Shown here in pieces: positions 1-4,598 of a stretch of DNA of 10,750 nt. Every line of letters starts with the position of its first letter. Position 1 is the first letter of the stretch. The stretch is from an uncultured Trueperaceae bacterium (GTDB taxonomy: Bacteria > Deinococcota > Deinococci > Deinococcales > Trueperaceae), in NCBI GenBank assembly GCA_937907415.1, contig CALCHY010000383.1, positions 1-10,750 of the forward strand, written 5' to 3'. The notes beneath the pieces were generated by a model. The model saw only the letters and a list, made by a program, of their open reading frames with translations. It made no database searches and had not been told where the DNA came from. The position numbers and the translations under genes are program-made.

Positions 1-140
1 CGCGCCAACTGCCCGATCGTCGCCATGCCCCATGGTAGCGGTGACGCTTCCGCCCGCACGTCGCCGGCTGGGGCGACTTGCCCGCTAGACTCCAAGACCA
101 ACACTGGCTTCCCACCAGTCACGGGCCGGGAGCATCCCAT
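1..140. other. Left edge, no assignable gene
   Basis: No gene can be assigned here. Two frames are open: a rightward one from the window edge that runs into the IS end and stops near 190, and a leftward one that could begin at a GTG at 122 and leave the window. Both have similar G/C third-position content and neither resembles a family I know, so coding direction cannot be decided from about 40 codons. The stretch ends in a short inverted repeat, ATCCCAT at 134-140 and ATGGGAT at 146-152, overlapping the outer edge of the IS end described next. Confidence 0.3.
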
Positions 141-167
141 AAACGATGGGATACTGTTGGCGAAGTC
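141..167 (+). repeat. IS end, copy 1 of 3 (outer left)
   Basis: 27-bp sequence matching the reverse complement of 6637-6663 at 25 of 27 positions; the two mismatches are adjacent, at 147-148. It precedes the truncated IS1182-like transposase by about 30 bp, the usual position of a terminal inverted repeat. Matches thin out outward of 141 (4 of the next 6 bases), so the exact tip is uncertain. No target duplication was found against the right-hand partner. Confidence 0.7.
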
Positions 168-625
168 GCCTCATGAGCCGGCCGCATGCTGAGGCATGTT
201 GAGACTCGGTGATTCCCGGGCTGTTCCGCCCGAAACCGCCCGCGGCGCTCGCTCCGCCTTCCCCAAGGGCAACCCCTACCTGACGCGGCGAGACGAGCTC
301 GGTAGCGTCTTCCGGGACGAGGACTTCGAGGGCCTCTACCCGAGGTTGGGCCAGCCGGCGTTGCTGCCGTGGCGCTTGGCGATAGTGACGCTGGTGCAGT
401 ACCGCGAGAACCTCTCCGACCGGCAGGCGGCGGAGGCGGTGAGGGCCAGGATCGACGTGAAGTACCTGCTGGGCCTGCCGTTGGCGGACGCCGGCTTCGA
501 CTACTCCGCCCCCAGCGAGTTCCGCGCCCGTCTGCGGGGAGGAGGTAGCGAGGCGACGCTCCTCGATCGCTTGCTGGAGCGTTGCCGTGAGCTTGGCCTG
601 GTGCGTGCCGGCGGGCGCGCCCGCT
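141..625 (+). mobile_element. Remnant of an IS1182/IS5-like insertion sequence (left end plus 5' half of transposase)
   Basis: This segment holds an IS terminus at 141-167 (core ggatactgttggcgaag at 149-165), a short leader, and the first ~143 codons of a transposase. Copies of the same terminus occur at 6101-6127 (same orientation) and 6637-6663 (inverted), which supports reading it as a transposon end. Similarity to IS1182-type transposases stops near 625. Just beyond is a small inverted repeat, GCCTAG 635-640 and CTAGGC 646-651. The 3' half of the transposase and the element's own right end are absent here, so the copy cannot move by itself. Confidence 0.6.
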
Positions 626-693
626 TGAGCCGCTGCCTAGTCTCTCTAGGCGCGAGCCAAGTTGTCGACCAGACGCCGCATGTGACGGATTAG
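196..693 (+). pseudogene. IS1182/IS5-like transposase, N-terminal fragment
   Basis: The first ~143 residues follow the N-terminal (DUF772/InsH-type) domain of IS1182-family transposases: VPPETA at 10-15, FPKGNPYL at 22-29, the DELG and DEDF stretches, LSDRQAAEAVRARID near 73-87, and SEFRARL at 107-113. In intact relatives the next residues begin the catalytic part (an RTDSTHV-like motif carrying the first Asp of the DDE triad). Here the sequence diverges after GGRAR (~143), adds 22 unrelated residues and stops. The catalytic core is missing, so this is a dead fragment. The ATG at 196 follows the IS end closely, which supports the start. Confidence 0.75.
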
Positions 694-701
694 CGTGCGG
701 C

Positions 702-911
702 ATGTCCCTCAAGGAGCTGATCATCGCCCACAATGTCGTGAGTTGGTTGTTGCCAGACGAGCTCGCGGCGCTCGAGGGCCTGCTGGAGCGACTGCCGTTG
801 CCGGCGCCGGCGGGCTGCATCGTGCCGGTCGAGGAGTTCAGGCGTCTGGTGGCGGCGGAGTTCGGTGAAGGAAGTGAGGCTGTCTGGCAATTGGAGTCGT
901 TGGTACTTTAG
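702..911 (+). CDS. Small hypothetical protein (69 aa)
   Basis: A 69-residue frame with strongly G/C-biased third positions that ends 5 bp before a clear intrinsic terminator. It begins a few bases after the transposase fragment stops. The product is acidic and largely helical in appearance (MSLKELIIAHN..., then ELAALEGLLERLPLP). It has no cysteine pairs, signal peptide or membrane segment. I do not recognise the family. Its place at the head of a row of small antitoxin-like genes makes a small regulatory or TA-related protein conceivable, but nothing in the sequence shows it. No convincing Shine-Dalgarno is visible before the ATG, and an antisense frame overlaps it. Confidence 0.45.
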   Translation: MSLKELIIAHNVVSWLLPDELAALEGLLERLPLPAPAGCIVPVEEFRRLVAAEFGEGSEAVWQLESLVL

Positions 912-915
912 GGCG

Positions 916-943
916 ACGGCCCGCCGCCCCCACGGCGGGCCGT
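916..943 (+). terminator. Rho-independent terminator
   Basis: A perfect 11-bp stem, ACGGCCCGCCG (916-926) and CGGCGGGCCGT (933-943), with a 6-nt C-rich loop, followed by a weak pyrimidine tail (TCTCC). It lies 5 bp after the stop of the 69-aa frame and before the Phd-type gene, so it separates the two. Confidence 0.7.
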
Positions 944-1004
944 TCTCCGTCAAGGCGGCCGGCTGCGGGCGTGGCGGGTAGGCTGGTTCCCGAAGGGGTT
1001 GCTG

Positions 1005-1238
1005 GTGCGGCGGGTGAGTGTCACGGAGGCTCGTAGGGAGTGGTCGAAGCTGCTGTCGGCGGTGGAGGCGGGCGAGTCGGTCATCATCACGCGTTACGGC
1101 AAGCCGGTGGCGCTCCTGGCGCCGCCTGGGGGCGCGGCGCGGTTACCGGACGGCGCGCGCTTGCGCGCTAGCGTGCCGCCCATGCGCGAAAGCGCCGGCG
1201 AGTTCATCAGGAAGCTAGGCGACGACGAGCGCTACTGA
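1005..1238 (+). CDS. Phd/YefM-family type II antitoxin (orphan)
   Basis: A 77-residue protein typical of the Phd/YefM fold: RRVSVTEARREWSKLL at the N-terminus (DNA-binding, dimerising half), then VEAGESVIITRYGKPVALL, the hallmark strand-turn-strand. The charged C-terminal tail is where such antitoxins wrap a Doc, YoeB or PIN-type toxin. The GTG at 1005 is preferred because AAGGGG (993-998) sits 6 nt upstream; the TTG at 999 abuts that site, and a GTG at 1014 is 15 nt away. A toxin gene normally follows directly, but the next gene (35 bp on) is another antitoxin-like HTH protein, so this copy looks orphaned or able to act in trans. Confidence 0.8.
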   Translation: MRRVSVTEARREWSKLLSAVEAGESVIITRYGKPVALLAPPGGAARLPDGARLRASVPPMRESAGEFIRKLGDDERY

Positions 1239-1273
1239 GGGCCGCGTCCGTTCGTGTGGACGCCGGAGGAGTC

Positions 1274-1546
1274 ATGAGCAAATGCGCGGACGAGCAAATG
1301 ATCACCCTAAGCAGCGGCAACGTCTTCGCTGACCTGGGCTTGCCCGAGCCCGAGGAGCGCCTCGCGAAGGCGCGCTTGGCGAGCCGGATCCAGGACGCGA
1401 TAGAGGCGCATGGTTGGGCTCCCGAGCAGGTTCCTGAGGCGCTCTCCTTGAGCGAGGCGGAGGTGTCCCGGCTTGCGGCCGGCAGGCTCAAGGCCTTCAG
1501 TGTCGAGCGGTTGACGGGGCTCTTGAAGGTTGTGGAGGCCGCCTAG
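1274..1546 (+). CDS. XRE-type antitoxin, HTH_37/HigA2-like
   Basis: A 90-residue protein with the pattern of HTH_37 antitoxins: SGNVFADLGLPEPEERLAKA, then RLASRIQDAIEAHGW, then an HTH in which VPEALSLSEAEVSRLAAGRLKAFSVERL carries the recognition helix. In this family the SGNVFADLG motif normally belongs to the second gene of a HigB/RelE-type toxin plus antitoxin pair. Here the gene upstream is a Phd-type antitoxin instead of a toxin. The ATG at 1274 has GGAGGAG just upstream (1265-1271); the in-frame start at 1256 is less likely. Its TAG stop overlaps by 4 bp (ctag) with the stop of the converging gene at 1543. Confidence 0.75.
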   Translation: MSKCADEQMITLSSGNVFADLGLPEPEERLAKARLASRIQDAIEAHGWAPEQVPEALSLSEAEVSRLAAGRLKAFSVERLTGLLKVVEAA

Positions 1547-1938
1547 CCCTCGTCGGCCTCCTGGTGGAGGCCGCGTACGTACCAGCCGAGCCGGTGGGCT
1601 TCCTGGGCCACGGTGTCGCTCCAGGCGCTTGAGTGGGTGGTGGGTCCGCCGGAGGCGGCTGCCCAGACGTCGGTGGGTTGCGCCACGAAGCACTGAACGG
1701 TGAGCGTCACTTCAACTTCGTCGCGAGTGCCGGTGATGGTGACGGCGTTGGTTTGCAGGCGGAAGGTGCCGGGTTCGAGGCCAACCAGTAGGGAGCGCAC
1801 CGCGTTACGCAGTTCGTCCAGGCTTGCGGGCTCGCGGATGACCTGCTGGGCGCCTGGGCCGCGGCGGACGACGCGGTAGAAGTGCCCCGACGGTAGGTTG
1901 GCGTGCCCGTGTGGGGTGCCAGGCCGCGGGTCGTTCAT
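1543..1938 (-). CDS. Hypothetical protein coupled to an XRE regulator (131 aa)
   Basis: A 131-residue protein of unknown family. Visible traits are a Pro/Gly/His-rich first 20 residues, a basic FYRVVRRGPGAQQVIREP stretch, a leucine-rich helix (SLDELRNAVRSLLVGL), a strand-rich middle (TFRLQTNAVTITGT then VEVTLTVQCFV) and a C-terminal SDTVAQEAHRLGWYV helix. There is no membrane segment or recognised catalytic motif. Its ATG overlaps the stop of the upstream XRE gene as ATGA, so the two are probably translationally coupled and may act together. A toxin partner of the XRE protein is possible but not shown. It converges on the HTH_37 gene with a 4-bp stop overlap. Confidence 0.6.
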   Translation of the reverse strand: MNDPRPGTPHGHANLPSGHFYRVVRRGPGAQQVIREPASLDELRNAVRSLLVGLEPGTFRLQTNAVTITGTRDEVEVTLTVQCFVAQPTDVWAAASGGPTTHSSAWSDTVAQEAHRLGWYVRGLHQEADEG

Positions 1939-2252
1939 CTCGGGTCCTGGGGGGCGCGTTCGCCGCGGAGCGCGCGCAGGTAGGCGCGTAGCGTCGCGTT
2001 CCGTACCTCGTCCGGGTGGCCGTCCTCGAGGCGAGCGACGTGCGTCTCGGGTATGCCTAGTCGCGCTGCCAGTTCGGCTCGGGTGAGGCCGGCGGCCTGC
2101 CGGCGCTCGGTGAGGGCGTGGTCGATGTTGGCGGCGATCAGGCGGCGCTTGTGTGCTGCCACCGCCTCCTCGTTCAGGCGGCCTTCCCTGATGGCCTTGG
2201 CGCGCACGTCGCGCCACCCGGGTGCGCGTGGCTTCTGGTGCAGCATGATCAT
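1935..2252 (-). CDS. XRE-family HTH regulator / antitoxin
   Basis: About 105 residues. The N-terminal WRDVRAKAIREGRLNEEAVAAHKRRL block is common in XRE-type antitoxins. A Cro/C1-type HTH follows: ERRQAAGLTRAELAARLGIPETHVARLEDG, with AELAARLGI and THVARLE as the two DNA-contact helices. It is probably an autorepressor acting at its own promoter. The start is uncertain: GTG 2255, ATG 2252 and ATG 2246 are in frame and none has a good Shine-Dalgarno. ATG 2252 shares its A with the stop of a 10-codon frame (2284-2252), which would allow coupled initiation. Downstream it overlaps the 131-aa gene by 4 bp. Confidence 0.75.
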   Translation of the reverse strand: MIMLHQKPRAPGWRDVRAKAIREGRLNEEAVAAHKRRLIAANIDHALTERRQAAGLTRAELAARLGIPETHVARLEDGHPDEVRNATLRAYLRALRGERAPQDPR

Positions 2253-2321
2253 CACTCTATGCGGTCATGGGGTAGTGGTGTCATGGGGGCGGATCGGGTT
2301 CGGGTCCGCGTGGGAATGGTC

Positions 2322-2353
2322 GTGGCCCGCGGACCGAGGTCATGGCGGGCCAC
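2322..2353 (-). promoter_or_regulatory. G+C-rich hairpin A in the leader of the XRE operon
   Basis: Perfect 9-bp arms GTGGCCCGC (2322-2330) and GCGGGCCAC (2345-2353) with a 14-nt loop. It lies between repeat A and the XRE gene. No real U-tract follows on the minus strand, so terminator activity is uncertain. Equivalent hairpins accompany repeats B and C, although the stem sequences differ. Confidence 0.5.
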
Positions 2354-2370
2354 TCCTCTTGCGAGGTTCA

Positions 2371-2448
2371 TACCCGAGGTTCATCACCGGCCTGAGGGTC
2401 GGGAGCGGAGTAGCCCCGGGACTCCGGGAGAAGGATAGCAGGCAGCGC
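2371..2448 (-). repeat. Leader repeat, copy A
   Basis: About 78 bp, similar to 2965-3036 (B) and 3369-3445 (C). Blocks shared on the plus strand are TACCCGAGGTTCATCA at the left, a GGGAG..GGAGTAGCCCC middle and AGGATAGCAGGC at the right. In the sense of the downstream genes (minus strand) it begins CTGCTATCCT, a possible extended -10 (TGnTATCCT), and ends ATGAACCTCGGGTA. A tandem GAGGTTCA (2363-2370 and again inside the repeat) suggests a small local duplication. It sits between the HigA stop and the XRE operon. Confidence 0.6.
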
Positions 2449-2457
2449 TAAGGGCGC

Positions 2458-2820
2458 CTAGGGGCCTCCGGCGGGGCGCGGCGTGATGGCTGCCAGCTCG
2501 CGGCCGATTCGTTCACGCGTGGTCTCGAGGTCGTGTTGCGCCTGCAGGTTCAGCCAGAACTCGGGCGTGGTGTTGAAGTGGCGCGCTAGGCGCAGCGCGT
2601 CGTCGGCGGTGATGGGCCGCTCGCTGCGCGCCAGGGACTCGACGCTCTCGGCCGGCAGGTGTAGGCGCTCGGACAGGTCTGCGGCGGTGAGTTCGAGGGG
2701 GTCCAGGAATTCTTCCTGTAGGATTTCGCCGGGATGCACGGGCGACAGGGCGTCTTGGCTCAGGAACTCCAGGATGCGTTCGTTCGTGTAGTCTTCGGGT
2801 TCGGGTGTGCCGGCGGGCAC
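2458..2820 (-). CDS. higA: HigA-family antitoxin (XRE), orphan
   Basis: A 120-residue HigA/VapI-like protein: PVHPGEILQEEFLDPLELTAADLSERLHLPAESVESLARSERPITADDALRLARHFNTTPEFWLNLQAQHDLE has the family signature HPGEIL..EFL.PL, the HTH, ITAD.ALRLA, and the C-terminal FWLNLQ..HDLE. It normally follows a HigB RelE-like toxin gene, and none is present. The start is problematic. GTG 2820 has no Shine-Dalgarno, while a strong GGAGG (2879-2883) sits 5 nt from a GTG at 2873 in another frame, whose 37-codon frame overlaps this gene. Either a one-base frameshift split the true N-terminus or a short leader frame is coupled to higA. It overlaps no other gene and has its own leader repeat (B). Confidence 0.8.
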   Translation of the reverse strand: MPAGTPEPEDYTNERILEFLSQDALSPVHPGEILQEEFLDPLELTAADLSERLHLPAESVESLARSERPITADDALRLARHFNTTPEFWLNLQAQHDLETTRERIGRELAAITPRPAGGP

Positions 2821-2930
2821 TTGGCCGGGCTGGTGTTTTCGTCTTGCTGGTTGGGGTCGGGAAGGTCGTTCACGGGTCCCTCCGGGGCGCTCGCCGGGCG
2901 CTTGGGGCGTCAGCGGGTGGGGAGAGAACT

Positions 2931-2952
2931 GCGGAACGCCCGGGCGTTCCGC
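2931..2952. promoter_or_regulatory. Hairpin B in the leader of higA
   Basis: A perfect 22-bp palindrome with 11-bp arms (left arm GCGGAACGCCC), able to form a 9-bp stem with a 4-nt loop. On the minus strand it is followed by AGTTCTCTCC, a weak U-rich tail, so it could terminate or attenuate transcription coming from repeat B toward higA. As a DNA palindrome it could equally be an operator. Confidence 0.5.
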
Positions 2953-2964
2953 AGGTGGATCTCA

Positions 2965-3036
2965 TACCCGGGGTTCATCAAGGGCTAGGCCGCGAGAGGA
3001 ATAGCCCCAGGGCTAGGGAAGATAGTAGCAGACGCG
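2965..3036 (-). repeat. Leader repeat, copy B
   Basis: About 72 bp related to copies A and C: TACCCGGGGTTCATCA at the left, AGAGGAATAGCCCCAGG in the middle and GATAGTAGCAGACGCG at the right. Compared with A it lacks a few bases in two places. In gene sense the right edge gives TATCTT as a possible -10. It contains a local inverted repeat, TAGCCC...GGGCTA (3002-3015). It lies between the end of the excisionase-type HTH gene and higA. Confidence 0.6.
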
Positions 3037-3068
3037 ATTCGCGGCCGTGAAGGCTGTCGGGCTCCGGT

Positions 3069-3314
3069 TCAGTAGCCGTAGCCTTGATCCTGTGCTTCGC
3101 GCGTGAGTTCGTCGAGTGCCGCCTGGCGTTCCTGGTCGTCGCGCGCCTTGTAGGCGAGTAGGGAGTCGCGGTCGACGCGCAGGCGGGCGCCCTCGCCGTG
3201 GTGGGAGATGAGGCCTTGCTCGAGGAGGCCCTTCACGTGGGCGGTGGAGGCGTTTAGCGCGTCCGCGGCCTGGTGAAGGGTGAGCTTCTCGGGCGGTTCC
3301 TCTCTTAGGTTCAT
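3069..3314 (-). CDS. Excisionase-type HTH protein / putative antitoxin
   Basis: About 81 residues with a MerR/excisionase-like winged HTH: LTLHQAADALNASTAHVKGLLEQGLISHHGEGARLRVDRDSLLAYKARDDQERQAALDEL. The HQAADALNAS helix-turn-helix, the LLEQGLI step, the short wing (GEGARLRV) and DSLLAY are typical. Proteins of this size and ending (..RR.AL.EL.) are often antitoxins of PIN-domain VapC toxins. No PIN gene follows. The ATG at 3314 is chosen because family similarity starts right after it; an earlier in-frame start at 3386 would translate through the hairpin and leader repeat and is unlikely. Confidence 0.75.
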   Translation of the reverse strand: MNLREEPPEKLTLHQAADALNASTAHVKGLLEQGLISHHGEGARLRVDRDSLLAYKARDDQERQAALDELTREAQDQGYGY

Positions 3315-3333
3315 GATCCCCAATAGTAATGGG

Positions 3334-3360
3334 GCGCGGCCCTTGATGTTCGGGCCGCGC
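3334..3360 (-). promoter_or_regulatory. Hairpin C in the leader of the excisionase-type HTH gene
   Basis: Perfect 9-bp arms GCGCGGCCC (3334-3342) and GGGCCGCGC (3352-3360) around a 9-nt loop. It sits 19 bp upstream of the ATG at 3314 and 8 bp from repeat C. A second small inverted repeat (CCCCA..TGGGG, 3318-3334) lies between it and the start codon and could hide the ribosome-binding region. Confidence 0.5.
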
Positions 3361-3368
3361 TCTTGGCT

Positions 3369-3445
3369 TACCCGAGGCTCATGCACCGGTCTAGGGCCGG
3401 GAGGGGAGGCACTCGGGGCTACGAGACGAGGATATCAGGCGTCGC
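3369..3445 (-). repeat. Leader repeat, copy C
   Basis: About 77 bp matching copies A and B: TACCCGAGGCTCATGCACCG at the left, GGGAGGGGAGGCACTCGGGG in the middle and AGGATATCAGGCGTCGC at the right. In gene sense it starts CTGATATCCT, again a possible extended -10. It lies at the boundary between the G+C-rich small-gene array and the more A+T-rich operon, and its remaining upstream sequence (3446-3577) holds no gene. Confidence 0.6.
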
Positions 3446-3577
3446 ATCGCGATTCCAGTTCGTTTCGTCGCCCTACGCTGCCGCTGGCTCGATTGGCGTC
3501 CGCAAGGTTGGCCACAAGGGCAGCCGATCTAATACAGCATTTCCCGCCACGCGCATATATGCAATTCGTTCTCCGTT

Positions 3578-4390
3578 CTAGTTGGAGAGAATGCTCACCA
3601 CCCAATGGATGCCCTGCCAGAGGCCCAGTATGATGGTCACGAACCCGCTTACTTTGAACCAGGGGCTATTGGTGATGGAATCGGCGTGGGCTCTAAACCG
3701 CGATCCATACATCTCGATACGCTTAGCCTTTGTTCGGAGCGTTCCCTGCCACTGTCGCTCGGCTAGGTTCGCAATGATGCCCACCTTCCGCAATGTGGAT
3801 TGATGGAGCAAGACATACTGCTTATCAACAAATGCCTGTGCTTCCTCCTCGCCCGTGAGGAAACCTAGCATCGTCATGTCGTTGTGCTTCGCTAGCTGCG
3901 CTAGGCGGGGATGTCCAATGTAGTTCGGGCCGTAGATGTCTTGTAGGAGAGCGGCGAGGTCAAAGAGGTGGCTGGGCTGGGTGGACTCTGGCGCTCCTCC
4001 CAGCACCTTATACCTATGAGCGATTGCAGGGAAACCGTAGTTTGAATCGCGCATGTTCCAGTGGAGCCAGTTGAAGTTCGGCGCTGCTTTCAGATACGCG
4101 TAGAAATCATCTAGCATAAGTTTCTCTAGCGAGTCGTAATCGGCTTCAATGTCCTTGGGGGCAACGCCCTTGGTTTCTGCGGCCTTATGAATGGAGAACG
4201 AGTCGGTGATGCCCGAGCCGAGGTTCTTGATGGCGATGGAGGTAATTCTCCGAGAGCTGCCTTCGGGGTTGTCGTAGAAGCTCTCGCAGGAGTAATGGAT
4301 AGCGCAGCAAATCCCTGGCGCTTGGAACAGCTCGTCGAGCTTACGGAGGGCGCGGGATCTAACAACATGCCTCTTTCGTGCGTCAGCCAT
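3578..4390 (-). CDS. Putative defence protein with one C-terminal membrane helix (270 aa)
   Basis: I do not recognise a named family with certainty. Residues 27-70 (ICCAIHYSCESFYD, then RRITSIAIKNL and TDSFSIHKAAE) and 106-129 (FNWLHWNMRDSNYGFPAIAHRYK), followed by HLFDLAALL near 142-150, recall the strand order and motif spacing of DnaQ-like 3'-5' exonucleases, but the acidic metal ligands are not clearly conserved (E36, D40, D115, D144 are candidates). HPRL and EEEAQAF stretches follow. Residues ~246-268 (VSGFVTIILGLWQGIHWVVSIL) form a single membrane helix ending at the C-terminus, giving a tail-anchored look. It starts 8 nt inside the preceding 71-aa frame, so it is part of the same operon as the PD-(D/E)XK protein. 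Base composition is lower in G+C than flanking genes, which suggests transfer. Confidence 0.65.
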   Translation of the reverse strand: MADARKRHVVRSRALRKLDELFQAPGICCAIHYSCESFYDNPEGSSRRITSIAIKNLGSGITDSFSIHKAAETKGVAPKDIEADYDSLEKLMLDDFYAYLKAAPNFNWLHWNMRDSNYGFPAIAHRYKVLGGAPESTQPSHLFDLAALLQDIYGPNYIGHPRLAQLAKHNDMTMLGFLTGEEEAQAFVDKQYVLLHQSTLRKVGIIANLAERQWQGTLRTKAKRIEMYGSRFRAHADSITNSPWFKVSGFVTIILGLWQGIHWVVSILSN

Positions 4391-4598
4391 TTGAGAAAGA
4401 GTACCGCTCCTTTATGGCGAGTGTAATCAGCTTCTGAAACGTTGAGTTGTTTTGCCCCGAAGGGGCCCAACTATTGCGTGGCGTTAGGGGGATCGTGATC
4501 AGACGAAAGCCAGCGCTGGTCAAGACCTGGATGAGGGGCTGTGCGGGCTGACCGGTTTGTTCCCCTGCGCCTAACTGAAGTATTTTCGAGATTGACAT
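4383..4598 (-). CDS. Small hypothetical protein between two putative defence genes (71 aa)
   Basis: A 71-residue frame whose ATG overlaps the stop of the nuclease-domain gene (TGATG) and whose own stop overlaps the start of the 270-aa gene by 8 bp. That arrangement is the main support, as the product (MSISKILQLGAGEQTGQPAQ, later SAGFRLITIPLTPRNSW and FQKLITLAIKERYSF) matches nothing I know. A GGAG (4407-4410) within it may serve the next gene, though it is 16 nt from that ATG. It may be a real small component or only a coupling frame that lets ribosomes reach the 270-aa gene. Confidence 0.4.
   Translation of the reverse strand: MSISKILQLGAGEQTGQPAQPLIQVLTSAGFRLITIPLTPRNSWAPSGQNNSTFQKLITLAIKERYSFSNG

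Noticed and set aside
119..820. Leftward 233-codon frame across the transposase fragment
   Set aside because: Its product is dominated by Arg, Ser, Pro and Gly, typical of an antisense frame, and it lies opposite recognisable transposase sequence.
2371..3445. Integron attC sites separating gene cassettes
   Set aside because: Spacing and one-gene-per-unit layout fit, but the repeats lack the complementary RYYYAAC / GTTRRRY ends, the two ends do not pair with each other, and no integron integrase is in the window.
2371..3445. T-box or another known riboswitch in the leader repeats
   Set aside because: No T-box sequence (GGTGGNACCGCG) or other aptamer core I know was found, and the hairpins lack clear U-tracts, so no named class is assigned.
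3553..3562. GCATATATGC palindrome downstream of the defence operon
   Set aside because: A 10-bp A+T palindrome with no U-tract, partner site or regulator nearby; not enough to call an operator or terminator.
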